Source: Tetrastigma voinierianum
Taxonomy: Eukaryota > Streptophyta > Magnoliopsida > Vitales > Vitaceae
Reading direction: 5' to 3'
NCBI GenBank assembly: GCA_016808115.1
Contig: JAEQBH010005297.1
Location: 112,238 to 176,237 of the forward strand
Length of the DNA stretch: 64,000 nucleotides
The stretch's first letter is position 1. Every line of letters starts with the position of its first letter. The notes below the pieces were generated by a model. The model was not told the origin of the DNA. It ran no database searches and was given only the letters and a program-made list of their open reading frames with translations. This document shows positions 1 to 11,800 of this stretch, piece after piece. The translations under genes and the position numbers were made by a program.

Positions 1-3000
1 AAGGTCGAGGCACTGTGTCCAGGCATGCATAAGGTCGAGGCACCTTATCTAGGCATACACTAGGCCGAGGCATCTTATCTAGGCATGTCATGGAACTAGC
101 CTGATTCACCGTGTCTAGGCACAATTCAGCCGAAATCACCGTACTAGGCATGCATTAAAGCCGAGGCATCTCAACTTCAGCATGTGCCCAAGACTAAGAC
201 GAGGCACCATGTCCAGGCATGCACTAGGCCGAGTCACCGTGTCTAGGCATGCACTAGGTCAAGGAACGTTGTCTAGGCATGTCTTGGCATTTGACCGAGG
301 CAATCGCTTCAGAAAAGCACTGAAGCCGGCACCATGTCTTAGGCAAGCACCAGCCAAGAACCTTATCTAGGTTTGTCATGGCACCTTGCCGAGGGGCAAT
401 CAGCTTATACGTGGCACCGGGCTGATGCACCGTTCCTAGGCATTCACTAGGCCGAGGCATCTTGTCTAGGCTTGTCATGGCACTAGGCCTGAGGTACGTG
501 TCTGCAAAGCACTGTGATCGAGGCACATTGTATAGGCATGCCATCGCACTACAAACAAGGGGCACCGTGTTTAGGCTTGGTACTAGGCCGAGGCTTCGTG
601 TCTTGGCATGCACTAGGCCGAGTCACCGTATCTAGGCATGCACTAGGCGAAGGCACCTTGTCTACGCATATCATTGCACTAGACCGGGGCACCGTGGCTA
701 GGCATGGCACTAGGCCGAGGCACCAGGTCTTTTCCAACACTAGTCGGGCATCGTTTAAAGATGCACTCAGCCGAGTAGTAACCTTGCCTAGGCATGTCAT
801 GGAACTAGGTCAGATATTCTCTGTTCAGTGATGCATTCAGGGCCGAGTCACCTGTCTTGTGTATGCACCAAAGTCGAGGCACCGGGCAGTCTGTCACGCA
901 CCAGGCCGAGTCACTCTATCTAGGCATGCCTAAAATCACAGCATCAGGTTCAGGCATGTCATGGCACTAAGTCGAGGCACCGTGTCTAGGCATGCACTAG
1001 GCCGAGCCACCGTGTCTAGGCACATGCAGTTAAGGCACCTTGTCCAGGCATGTAGGCGACAAGGTCGATGCACCGTGTCTAGCAGCACTAGGCCGAGTCA
1101 CCTTTATTCAAAGATACACTGTGCCGAGAGTCTTACCAGGCATGTCATGGAATCCAGCCGAGGCACCCGTGTTTGTAAGAGCGCACTCAAAGTCGAGCCA
1201 CCGCGGCGGTCTGTGCATTTATTAGTTGGGCAGAATCTTGCCTGCATGTACACAATGGTGGCACGTAGTCTGTACACGCACCAGGCCGTGTCACCTTGTC
1301 CGCATTAGCGACTAGCCAAGGCACCTTTCGCTTCCAGGCATGTCATGGCACTAGCCGAGGCAATCGTATTCCAGGTGCAAGCACTACAGTCGGAAGCATT
1401 ATAAGCCTGGCACTAGGCCGGAATCATTATCTAGGTATGTCATGGCACCAGTCGGTGTTACCGCTTTTGCATTAAGACTGGTCAGAGGCACGCTTCCTGT
1501 GCATCCACTAGGCCAAAGCATCTTGTCTTGGCATGTCATGGCATTAGGCCGAGGCACCGAGTCTAGGAAAGCACTAGACCGAGGCACCTTGTCTAGGCAT
1601 GTCATGGCACTAGGCCGAGGCACCGTGTCTAGGCATGGTACTAGGCCAAGGCAATCGCTTAGGCATGCATCCAGCCGAGCGGCCGCGTGTTCAGCCATGC
1701 ACTCAGCGCAAGGCACCTTGTTCGGGCATGCTCATTCACTCAGACCGGCACCATGCCTAGGCATGGCACTAAACCGAGGCACCATGTCTAGGCAACGCAC
1801 TAGGGCTTGCTAATCGCGAATTAGGCAGCACCGTCGAGGCACCAAAGGTCTAAGTATGGCACTCCAGCCAAGGCACATTGTTTAGGGCATGCTCATGGCA
1901 CCAGGCCAAGGCACCGTGTCTACATGGTACTAGCCGAGGCACCGTGAGTCAGGTAGTACCCAGGCCGAGTCATCGGTCTAGCATGCTAGGCGAAGGCACC
2001 TTGTCTAGTCATGTCTCGGGCACAAGGCCGCACCGTGGTTCAGGTACGCACTACAGTCGAGTCACTTTATTCGCATGCACTCAGGCCGTGGCCTCCATGC
2101 CTAGGCATTGCTCATGGTATTGGGTGTCGAGGCACTTCGGCAGTTCGCCACGCACCAGTCGAGTCATCAGGTTCAGTGCATGCAACAGTCGAGGCATCTT
2201 CCTAGGCATAAAGAGAGGTTTAGGCCGAGGCATCGTGTCTAGGCACGCATTCAGGCCAAGTCACCTTATCTAGGTACGCACCGGGCCAAGGCACAATCTT
2301 ATTTAGGCATGTCATGGAACTCTGGTTGAGGCACCGTGTCTAGCATGCACTAGGTCGAAATACCGCGGTTCAGGTGATGTATTAGGCCGAGGCATCTCGC
2401 TCGTGATGGTCAGCATCTGTGCCGAGGCACTGTTCAGTACGCGTTAGCAGCTGGGCAATCTCGCCTAGTCATGTCATGGCATTATGTCGAGGCATTTCGC
2501 ATCAGTACTAACAGCCGAGTCACCTTATCTTCGCATGCACTAGCCGTATATCTCCAGTCTAAGACAAACATAGTACTTCGCCGGCACCGGCAGAAACTAG
2601 GTACGCACTAGCCGAGTCACCTTATCTAGGTAATGCGACCGGGCTAAGGCACCTTTGTCTGTGCATGTCATGGTGACTCCTGGCTTGAGGCACTTGTCTA
2701 GGCATGCGCTTAGGCCGAGGCAATCGTGTCTAGGCATGCATTAGCAGATGCATCTACCTGCACGTATCGCATCAAGTCAGGCAGGTTCAGGCATGCACTA
2801 GGTAAACACGGTGTTCAGGCACGCACTAAGCCACGGCTCCCTCGCTCCAGGCATGTCATGGCACTAGACGAGGCATCAGAAACAGACAAGACTCAGGCGT
2901 ACAATTACGTGTAGAAGCTACCTAGGGTCAAGAACCTATCAAGGTGTGTCGGGCACAGTCGAGGCACTCCGCCGTAGCTCGCACTGTGCCAAGGCACCGC

Positions 3001-5080
3001 CCTAGGCATGCACAGTCGTGGCATCTTTCTGTGCATGTCATGGCACAGCCGAGGGGCAATCGTGTTTTATGAAAGCACTGCACGAGGCACCTTCTAGGCA
3101 TGCGTCACGGCACTAGGCCGAGGTACCGTGTCTAGGGCATGGCATCGGGGCCGAGGCATCAGAAGCCTAGGCATGCACTAGGCCGAGTCATCGTGTCTAG
3201 GCATGAACTAGGCGAAGGCACCTTGTCTAGGCATGTCATTGCACAAGACCGAGGCACCGTGGTTAGGCATGGCACTAGGCCGAGGCACCATGCTCCGTAA
3301 GCACTGTGCCAAAGCACCGCGTTTAGGCAAGCACTACGACGAGGCACCTTATCTATATGTCACAAGACTCAGCCGAGGCACCGTGTCTAAGCACGGCATC
3401 GGGCCCGTGCATCGCCTTGGCACTTCATACACAGCTCTAAAGCCGAGGCACCGTGGTTCAGGAAAGCACCAGACCCAGGCACCTCTTGCCTAGGCACGTC
3501 ATGGCCCCACGGTGCAACCCGTGGTTCAGGCATGGTCCCAGCCGAGGCACCGTGGTTCAGCATGCACCAGCCGAACACCATGTTTTAGGCATGCATTAAA
3601 GCGTAAGGCACCCGCTCTTAGGCATGTTATGGCACAAGGCCGAGGCACTGTGTTCAGGTACGCACTCAGCCGAGTCACCTTTATTCAGCATGAACTAGGC
3701 CAAGGCACCTCGTTTGTGCATGTCAAGCAGATTTTCAGCCGAGGCACCATGTTCAGCATGCGCTGTGCCTAGTCATCAGGTTCAGTACGCACTCAAAGCC
3801 GAGTCATCTCGCTAGGCATGTGTGTTCAGACAGTTAAGGCACCGGTCTAGGCATGCACTAAAGCCGAAGTCACCTTATCTAGCATGCACTAAAGCCAAGG
3901 CTCTTGTCTATAACGTCATGACACTACCGCCAAGACCGCGGCCTCAAGCACGCACCAAAGGTTATGTCTAGGCGTATGGCGTCGAGAGGGATCTCACGAG
4001 GCATGCGTCTGCATTAGGTCGAGGCATCAAAGGTTTACGCACTCAGCCGAGTCATTGTTCAGGCATGTACTGTGCAAAGGCACTCGACAAGGCATGTCAT
4101 AGAAACAGTCGAGGACCCGTGTTCAGGCAAGCACTAGGACGAAGCAATCATGTCTAGTAATATTTAGCCAAGAACCTTATCTAGGTATGTCATAAGACTA
4201 GGCCGAGTAATCAAGCCAGCATGGAACTCGGGCCGAGACATCGTCTCAGTAATGCATTTCAGGCCGAGCATCTGCTCCAGGCATGTCGGCACTAGGCCGA
4301 GGCACCGTGTCTGGGAAAGCACTGCATCGGCAAGACTTGGCTTCCAAGAAGACTAAACCGGCGCACCTCATTTCCAGAGACGTCACAAGATTCGTAATCG
4401 ATAAGACCGGTTCAGCATGGTACTGTAGTCGAGGCAATCAGTGGTTCAGGCATGCACTGTGATCTAGTCAATGCCTGCGGATGCACCAGCGAAGGCACCC
4501 GTCTAGGCATGTCATCGCACTGCATCGCAGGCACCACGGCAGCATGGCACTAGGTCAAAAACCATGTCTGTACACGCACTGTGCCAAAGCACCGCGGTCT
4601 AGGCGCGCACTTGTACCGGCGCACCTTACTCTTAGGTATGTCATGGCACTAAGCCGAGGCACCGTGTCTAAGCATGGCACTATGCCAAGGCACATTGCCT
4701 AGGCAGTTCACGGCACTAGGCCGAGGCACCGTGTCTAGGAAAGCACTAGACCGAGGCACCTTGTCTAGGCATATCATGGCACTATGCCGAGGCACCGTGT
4801 CTAGGCATGGTACTAAGCCGAAGCACTCTTTCTAGGCATGCCATGGCACTTGGCCGAGGCACCGTGTTTAAGCTTGGCGTAGCATGAGGCCGAGGTACTA
4901 TGCAATGGAATTTTCGGGCACGAGGAAACTACACCATTCCTTGGAACGGTCTGCCATGTGATCGAGGCAACATGTATATGAATGGACTGACGCACGACCG
5001 AGGCACCATGGCATAGCCGGTTTGTTTAGTATGTAATTCGCTTGCCTTAATGTCGGCTGAATCCCAGCCAAGGCACTTCC
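1..5080 (+). repeat. Tandem satellite array, forward orientation (block 1)
   Basis: Degenerate tandem array whose monomers share the core GCACTAGGCCGAGGCACC joined by TGTCTAGGCATG. Monomers of 30, 30, 36 and about 31 bp recur in that order, for example at 601-735 and 3171-3300. They differ by diagnostic words: GAGTCACC in the first, GCGAAGGCACCTTG in the second, a GTCATG insertion in the third and GCATGGCAC in the fourth. A further landmark, AAGAACCTTATCTAGGTATG, occurs near 353 and 4170. The array runs off the left window edge and fades out around 5060-5080 beside the 26S 3' flank. It encodes nothing credible; its open frames follow from monomer lengths divisible by three. I do not recognise the family. 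Confidence 0.93.
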
Positions 5081-5249
5081 ACACCCAATCGATCGTTATT
5101 CCTTTTAGATTTTTTTTCCATACGCTTTGCCATATACCGTAAGATGTTAAACTATTGGGGTGTACCACCTCGGGGAACGTTCAAGAACCTCTTGTCAGAG
5201 ACACAAAAAAGAAGGGTAAAAGGAAATTGTGAGTGAATCGGATCAAGTA
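5081..5249 (-). other. Probable rDNA 3' flank / start of intergenic spacer
   Basis: This short unique stretch lies immediately downstream, in rRNA sense, of the 26S 3' end and before the satellite. On the minus strand it opens with a pyrimidine-rich tract (complement of 5207-5230) of the kind often seen near plant rRNA termination sites. That role is inferred from position only. No spacer subrepeats or promoter are visible. Confidence 0.45.
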
Positions 5250-5588
5250 GAAGGGACGAATCGGAGCGACATAGTATCGACCAAATGATGGCGGCGCTTA
5301 GCGCCACTCCGCCGCCATACCCCATGTATTTGTTACTCCAGAAAGGATTCTACACGCTTCTGGGCATTAAATAATACTTTAACACTACTTCACACGGGGG
5401 CTTGTCCACCGCGGTGACTCCCGACTAAGGATAAATAGCTGCGTCCCATCGAGGGCCTGAATCTGACGACCGGCGCACACATCGCTTCAGCCCCGATTCT
5501 CGACTTAGAGGTTCGCTTATAACCAGTCGCACCTGCAGCTTCGCGCCACTAGCTTTAACCAAGCGCGATGACCAATCAGGCGACCAAT

Positions 5589-5606
5589 GGTTCCTCTCAG
5601 ACTAGG
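5589..5606 (-). other. Sarcin-ricin loop position in the 26S relic, altered
   Basis: In rRNA sense the universal loop AGTACGAGAGG reads AGTCTGAGAGG here. The loop is the elongation-factor binding site of the large subunit and is essentially invariant, so the change supports loss of function. Confidence 0.75.
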
Positions 5607-5787
5607 TTGAATTACTACTGGTGACACTGCTCACCGCAGTGGCAAAACTAACCTGCCTCACGACGGCCTAAACCCAAATTTCACGCCCTATCAGGGTGAA
5701 CAATCCAACACTGGGTGAATTCTATCAATAATGATAGGAAGATCGGCGATCGAAGATCGTGCTAACGCTGTTATGAATGCTTGGTCG

Positions 5788-5830
5788 CCACAAGCCGCCA
5801 TTCCCGTGGTAAATCTTTCCGACACTCCTA
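5788..5830 (-). other. Domain V core (peptidyl-transferase neighbourhood) of the 26S relic, altered
   Basis: The flanking words TTACCAC and GGCTTGTGGC are kept, but the normally invariant bases between them are changed (ACAGGGATAACT reads as ACGGGAATGGC). This is a second hit in a near-universal part of the large-subunit rRNA. Confidence 0.65.
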
Positions 5831-8800
5831 AACAAATTTCTCGAAGGTAGTCTAAAGGATCGATAAATAATGCGCTTTCGTTCGGGACCGTATTGGAAAT
5901 CAAACGAGCTTATCCTTGTCTACATGAGATTGCTCGCTGAGCTCATCTTAGATAACGTGGTTATCTTTAATAGATGCCGCTTCCCACCAAACTCCCCACC
6001 CGACAATGTCTTCCACTCGAACGACGCAAACGCCACCGGTAAAAACGAGGGAGTGCTCCCCGCTCCGATTCACTAATAAGTAAAATAACTAAAGTAGTGG
6101 TATTTCACTACCCGCCGCTTTCGGGCCCTACTTATCATACACCTCTCAAGTCATTTCACAGCCTGACTAGAGTCAAGCTCAACAGTTCTTTCCTCACGAT
6201 TCTCGCTAAGCCCGTTCTCGCCGTGGGTTTCGCTGGATAATAAATGTGTGGACACCGGGAATCTCGTTAATCCATTCATGCACGCTACCAATTAGATGAC
6301 GAGGCATTGCCACCAAGAGAGCGCCATACCTTTCGTTTACCCGCCGCTGAATTCTTCACTTCGACAATGAGAGCACCGGGCAAAAATCACACTAGCGTGG
6401 AGCCTTGTGTGGACCATCGCAATGCTTTGTTTTAATTAAACAATGACTTTCGCCCGTACTAATTCTCGGGTCAGTCAATTGTCTGACGCTCTCCCTCGGG
6501 AGTTGCTCTCATTGGCCCCCAATCGGGTGTTTGGCGACCGCCTTCTCCATTGAGCAGCTTCGAAAGCAATCCATCGACAATGACGGTTCGACCGACCCCG
6601 CCTGGGGCCCCTCGTGAGCCAATCCTTTTCCCCGAGGTTACTGATCCATTTCGCGACTTCCCTCGGGCTTGCCATTGTTCATCGACCAAAGGTTGTTCAC
6701 CTTTCGAGACCGATGCGTTATGAGTACGACGGCGCGCGGGGAGGCACTCTCACGGCTCCTCCCGATTTTCAGCTGCCGCCGAGGGCGCACTGACACCACA
6801 CGACGCGGCGGTGCTTTTTCCAATCACCGGACCCTACTCTCCGACCGAGCTTCATTTCCAGTGGTGGGCGGGTCGTTAAACGTAAGATAACTCTCCCCGG
6901 CGTCCCGACGACGCCTCCGACTCTAATGTTGCCGCCACCGCCACGTCCCAGCTTTAGAAATGTTAACCCGATTCCTTTCGCGATGCTCGCAGCATGCAAC
7001 ACGGACGGACGCTTCTCTAGTCTCTTAAGATCGACTAACCCATGTGCAAGCCCATGGAACCTTTCCCTCTTCGCCTTCAAAGTTCTCATTTGAATATTTG
7101 CATTACCACCAAGATCCGCACCGGACGGCCAAGCTCGCCGCTCGCGCTCAGTTTTACGCACCGCGCCCTCCTACTCATCGAGGCCCGGGCGCTGCTCTCA
7201 AAGGCCGGGTATAGGCTGCTTCGCCGCCATATCCATTTTTTGCGCCATTGATCCAGGAGTTGCGCTACACTCTTAGCTGCGATTTCGACTTCCATGACCA
7301 TCGCCCTAATGCTTTAATCAAACTAACACTTTTACCGAAGTTCTAGGTTAGCACGCACAAGCACCAGAACCACTTCGGTTCATCCCTTGCAGACGCCAGC
7401 CCCGCTTACCAAAACGCCCACTGAGCTCGCATTCTGGTCGCCCAAATTTCAATAGATTACTATGCCATCCTACTACACTTAAAGTTTGAGAATTAGTCAA
7501 GGGCGTCATACCGATGCCTCTAATCATTGGCTTTACCTCGATAGAACTCGCTTCACTGCCCACATTTATCCCGAGGGAAACTCGGCGAACCAAATACCGA
7601 TGGTTCGATTAGTCTTTCATTCCTACACCTAAGTCGACGAACTGATTTCAGACGGCCAAGATCGCCGCGAGCCTCCACACCCGAGTTTCTTCCAGCTTTG
7701 CCCCGGCCGTGCATAGTTCACCATCTTTCCGACAAAGATCCTCTCACTGAACCCTTCTCAGAGATCAAGGCTGACGACGGCAGTACCACTTAAGGTGGAT
7801 CCCGCCGATCAACTCCTACGCCTTTACGGTTTACTAGCTCAAGCCGACTCACACACACGCAAACCTCAGTCCGCGGTTTCAAGATCTCGGGACACCTGGA
7901 GTTTGGTCGCCGATGCCATTAGCGCACAAACCCAAAGCACGCCTGGCGCGCAGGTGATGTCGCATTCCATGATAGACAACGACGCCTCCACGTGCAATAA
8001 CTACAACCCGCGCCGGGTCACACCCCAAACCTCACCTGCCTCGCCCGAGTCAATCGACGGACCGGTAACCGTCAAGCTCCACATCCGACCGAGGCAATAC
8101 CGCCGACCCCCATCCGCTCTCCCGACAATTTCAAGCACTCTCGACTCTCTTTCAAAGTCCTTCATCCTTCCTCGTGGTACTTGCTCAGCTTCGCTAGTGC
8201 CTAGACACGAGATTCTCAAATTAGTGGATGCCCATACACCTGGCCTCAAATTCCTAAAGGCCATCACATTTAAGTTAGTTCCAAGATGTTGCAGGGCTGC
8301 CTAACCCTAGTGCCCTCGTCCCATCGCGACATACCAGCGCAAAGTACCAGCCAAGTGCATGCCAAGGCATGGTGCCCCACAGAAGGTCGCGGAGTCGCCT
8401 GCAATGTGCCTCGCCCGCTGCTTAGACACGTTCTGCCTGGGCCATGACATATCAGATAAGGTACCTGGCCCCGCGCTTGCCCAGACACCTGCTTTAGCCT
8501 ACTACCATACATTTCGCGCTTCACCTCGCTTACGCTGCCACTCCGCGCCCCATCCACGCAATGAAATGCCGAGACACGTGCTCGCCCCTGCTGTGGCCTA
8601 AACACCCGGATCTCTCAAATCTCACACGCCTGCACTAAGCACCCCGGCCAAGCACCATTCCTAGACACTCCGCGCCCGGCCCAAGGCCACATTACGCCCC
8701 TAGCCCAGCGCTTCCTAGACACAGCATGGTCTCCTACTTAGTGCCCCTGATACATGCTCCCGACAACATGCTCTCGAAATTCTTAGTACACGTTGGGCTG

Positions 8801-11800
8801 GAACTGCGCCCTCACCCCGCTGCCATTCTAGAAATCCGCTTTCTGCTTAGCGCCATGCATACACACCGAAGATAAGGTTCTTCGTCTAGCGCTTGCCCAG
8901 ACATGGTGCTTCTACTAGCGCTCCGCTTCAGACACTCCGCCCTCACTCCAGCGCCACGACATGCCTGTATTGCTGCGTCTCACTTCAAGGCACGCCCCAG
9001 ATGTTAGACTCCAGTCCAGCCAGCCGCCTGCACAATACCCCCAAGATAACACCAACACACGCCAGCAAGATGCTCCCACCCAGTGCATGCCTAGACACTC
9101 CGCCCTCTACCTAGCACCACACCTGCATTACTGCCCTGGCCTAAGCGCTCACGACACGCTGGGAAGCGCCTCTGGTCTAGCGCTTCAGACACGATGCCCC
9201 GGCCTAGCGCCATGACACGCCAAGAAAAGACGCCTGCTTCAGTGCATGCTTAGGGCACCTGCCCCACCGAGTGCCACGCCGAGAAACTACGTGTCCCCAC
9301 TTCGAGCGCCATGACATACCTGGGATAAGGTTCTTCGGCCTGTCGTTTAGACACCGGGCCTCGCCATGCTTACCAGACATCACCGCCCAAGGCTACGACA
9401 TGCCTGTGAGAAGGTGCTCGCCAGTGTATGTCAGACACGGTGACCAAAATTCTAAGGTATGCCTACACACTGATCCAAATTCCAACAAGATGCTCACACA
9501 CCTGGCGGGCTTGGCCAATACAACACACGCTCAGCAAGATGCCCTACCCATCGCATGCCGGCGACACTTCGGCGGACGCGCCCCGGAATTTTTCCATGAC
9601 GAGACACTGCGTCTCGTACCCACGCCACGACACGCCTGCCAAGGTTCCCCGCCACAGTATCTTGAACACGATGCCCTACCATCGCGCCATACACGCCAAG
9701 CCGCAATGCACTGGCTTTATGATGCCTGTGCACGATGCCAGCTTCATGGTCGTGGAAACGCCCAGGCAGCCTCGCCCAGCTGCCATGTTTAGGACACCTG
9801 CGGCCTCCACTCAAGGCCAAGACACACACCCAGACAAGGTGCCACCCGCCTCGCTGGGTCACTAGGACACCCATGCTCTCACTCTTGCCATCACTCGACA
9901 TTTATGCTCTCGGCCCAGCGCCATGCCCGGCCACGCGGCTTCTACCTGTTTGAATGACATGACTAGACAAGGTGCTCACGAAATAAGCAGTCCCAGACGA
10001 CCGATGATTCCTGGGCCTAGTGCATGCTCAGAAAGGTGTCTCGCCTAGTAATTATGCCTCGACCTCTGCTCAAAGATAAGATCGCCTCAGAGAGGCGCCC
10101 TCGGCCTGGGCATCAACACATGCTCAGCAAGATGCTTCTACCATCGCATGCCTAATACTATGGACTGGGCTTCAATAAGACGCCTAGACACAGCTGGTCA
10201 CCACGCCATAACAAAGCCCAGCATGCTCCTCACCCTAGCGCATGCCTAAACATAGTTCATCGGTCATCGCCATGACAGCCAACGCAAGGTGCTCGCCTAC
10301 ACAGATGCCTAGCATCTGCCCCGCCTGGGCCGCGTGACCCGCTCCGTTAAGGCGTGCCTCGCCTAGTGTCACGCTGTACGGTGCCTCACCCGCCACACAT
10401 ACCCAAACGCGCCACCTAGTGCTCGCTTCAGACACCTGCATCCGCCCTAGTGCATTCCTACACACGTGCCCTACCAGTGCCATGCCTAGCCACGCTGTCG
10501 CCTAGTGCAATAACATGCACACGTGCCTTCGCCAGCGTACGTCATAGACACCCGTGACTTCGGGCTTAGTGCATGAATAGATTACGCGGCTCTCGCCAGC
10601 ACCGGAAAGCCTGATGACGCACTCGGCCTGAAGGTCCCACACGCCCAGACATATGGATTTTACTCTTCTCAAAGGCTTCTTAGACACCTGCGCCCTACTA
10701 GCTGGCATGACACAAGCAGCACATGCCCCCACCAGTGCCTAGAACGGTGTCGCAGCCCCAGAGCAAGGTCATGCCAACAACAAGGCTCAGCCCAGGTTCC
10801 AGGTTTGATACAGAGAATGTTCTTCTGGCCTAATGGCCCAGACGATGGTGCCCCGGGCCTGCTGGCCTAGACACTCCGCGCTCCGCTGAAATGGCCACGA
10901 CATGCCTGGGACAAGGTGCCTCGCCTGAAGGCATGCCCACACATGGTGACACCGCCTAGTGCAAGCCTGGCACGGAGGGCTTCCAGTGCATGCCTGGAGA
11001 CACGCCAAGCTCTTCACCTAGTGCCACGACATGCCCAGTAAGTTCCCACGTAGTGCTCTAGACACTCCGCAGCTCTGACCAGCACCACGCCTAAACACTC
11101 CGCGGCCCCCCACCTACGGCCATGACATTCCCAGATAAGGTGCCCTGGCCCAGTGGCTTCTGCATTACGCTGCCTCGACCTAAGGCTACATCACGCCCAA
11201 ACAAGACGCCGGCCCACAGACGCGCTGAAAGACAATGCCCTCACCCAAAGGCCAAGCCCAGAACCAAGTGGCCCCACCCAAGCACCACATGACACACAAC
11301 AAGGCTCTTGATCCCGCTTGCTCGCCCAGATACGGGTGCTCAGCCTGCTTGCCCAGGACACCTGGCCCCGGCCCTTGAAGGCTCGCGAGACACCCGGTGG
11401 GCCCCTGGGCCCAAGGCCATGAAATGCCCTAACATGGTGCCCTCCGCCCAAAGGCCATGCCCAGCCACCTGCACCCTGGGCCCAGCGTAACGACACGCCC
11501 AGACAGCGCTGCTCTCCCGCCACAAGCACCGCGACTCGGCCTAGTGCTACTCTCACACCCGCGCTCCCTCGGCTCAGCTGGCACTACGATGCCCGGGACA
11601 AGGTGTCGCCCCAGCGCCACGCTCGAACCTGCCCCTCGGCCCAGCGCCATGACATACATAGATAAGGTTCTACCAGCGCTCGCCCAGACATGGTGCTCGT
11701 GCCAGCGTCGCCCAGAACACCCGCCCTGCCTAGCGTTCCACGACACGCTGAGACGCGCCTCGGGCCTGAAGGCATGCCCCAGACCCGCGAACGGGCCTCA

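Larger units (their letters stand above)
5250..8195 (-). rRNA. Degenerate, 5'-truncated 26S (25S) rRNA gene, probable pseudogene
   Basis: The minus strand aligns by eye with plant 25S/26S rRNA over nearly all its length except about the first 340 nt. Clear anchors are the complements of 8126-8163 (early domain I), 7601-7620, 7074-7094, 6419-6442, 6300-6320 and 5851-5866, and the 3' terminal region near 5252-5275. Substitutions and small indels are dense throughout, and universally conserved elements are damaged, including the sarcin-ricin loop (5589-5606). The functional product would be the large-subunit rRNA, but this copy should not be functional as written. At 8192-8200 it is joined directly to inverted satellite; no 5.8S or ITS2 precedes it. 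The alternative to a pseudogene is a real gene copy carried in an unpolished assembly. Confidence 0.93.

Noticed and set aside
182..2273. Protein-coding genes with RHALGRGTVS-type repeats
   Set aside because: Monomers of 30 and 36 bp are open in several frames on both strands. Frames start and stop at random indels and no independent coding signal exists.
1..5080. CRISPR-like regular repeats
   Set aside because: Repeats are contiguous with no unique spacers of fixed length, vary monomer by monomer, and lie among plant rRNA and retrotransposon relics.
5081..5249. Functional rDNA terminator or 5S gene
   Set aside because: Only a pyrimidine tract is seen. No 5S internal promoter words or known terminator box are present.
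6471..7161. Minus-strand open frames of 60-130 codons as small genes
   Set aside because: They lie wholly inside the 26S rRNA relic and follow from its high GC content.
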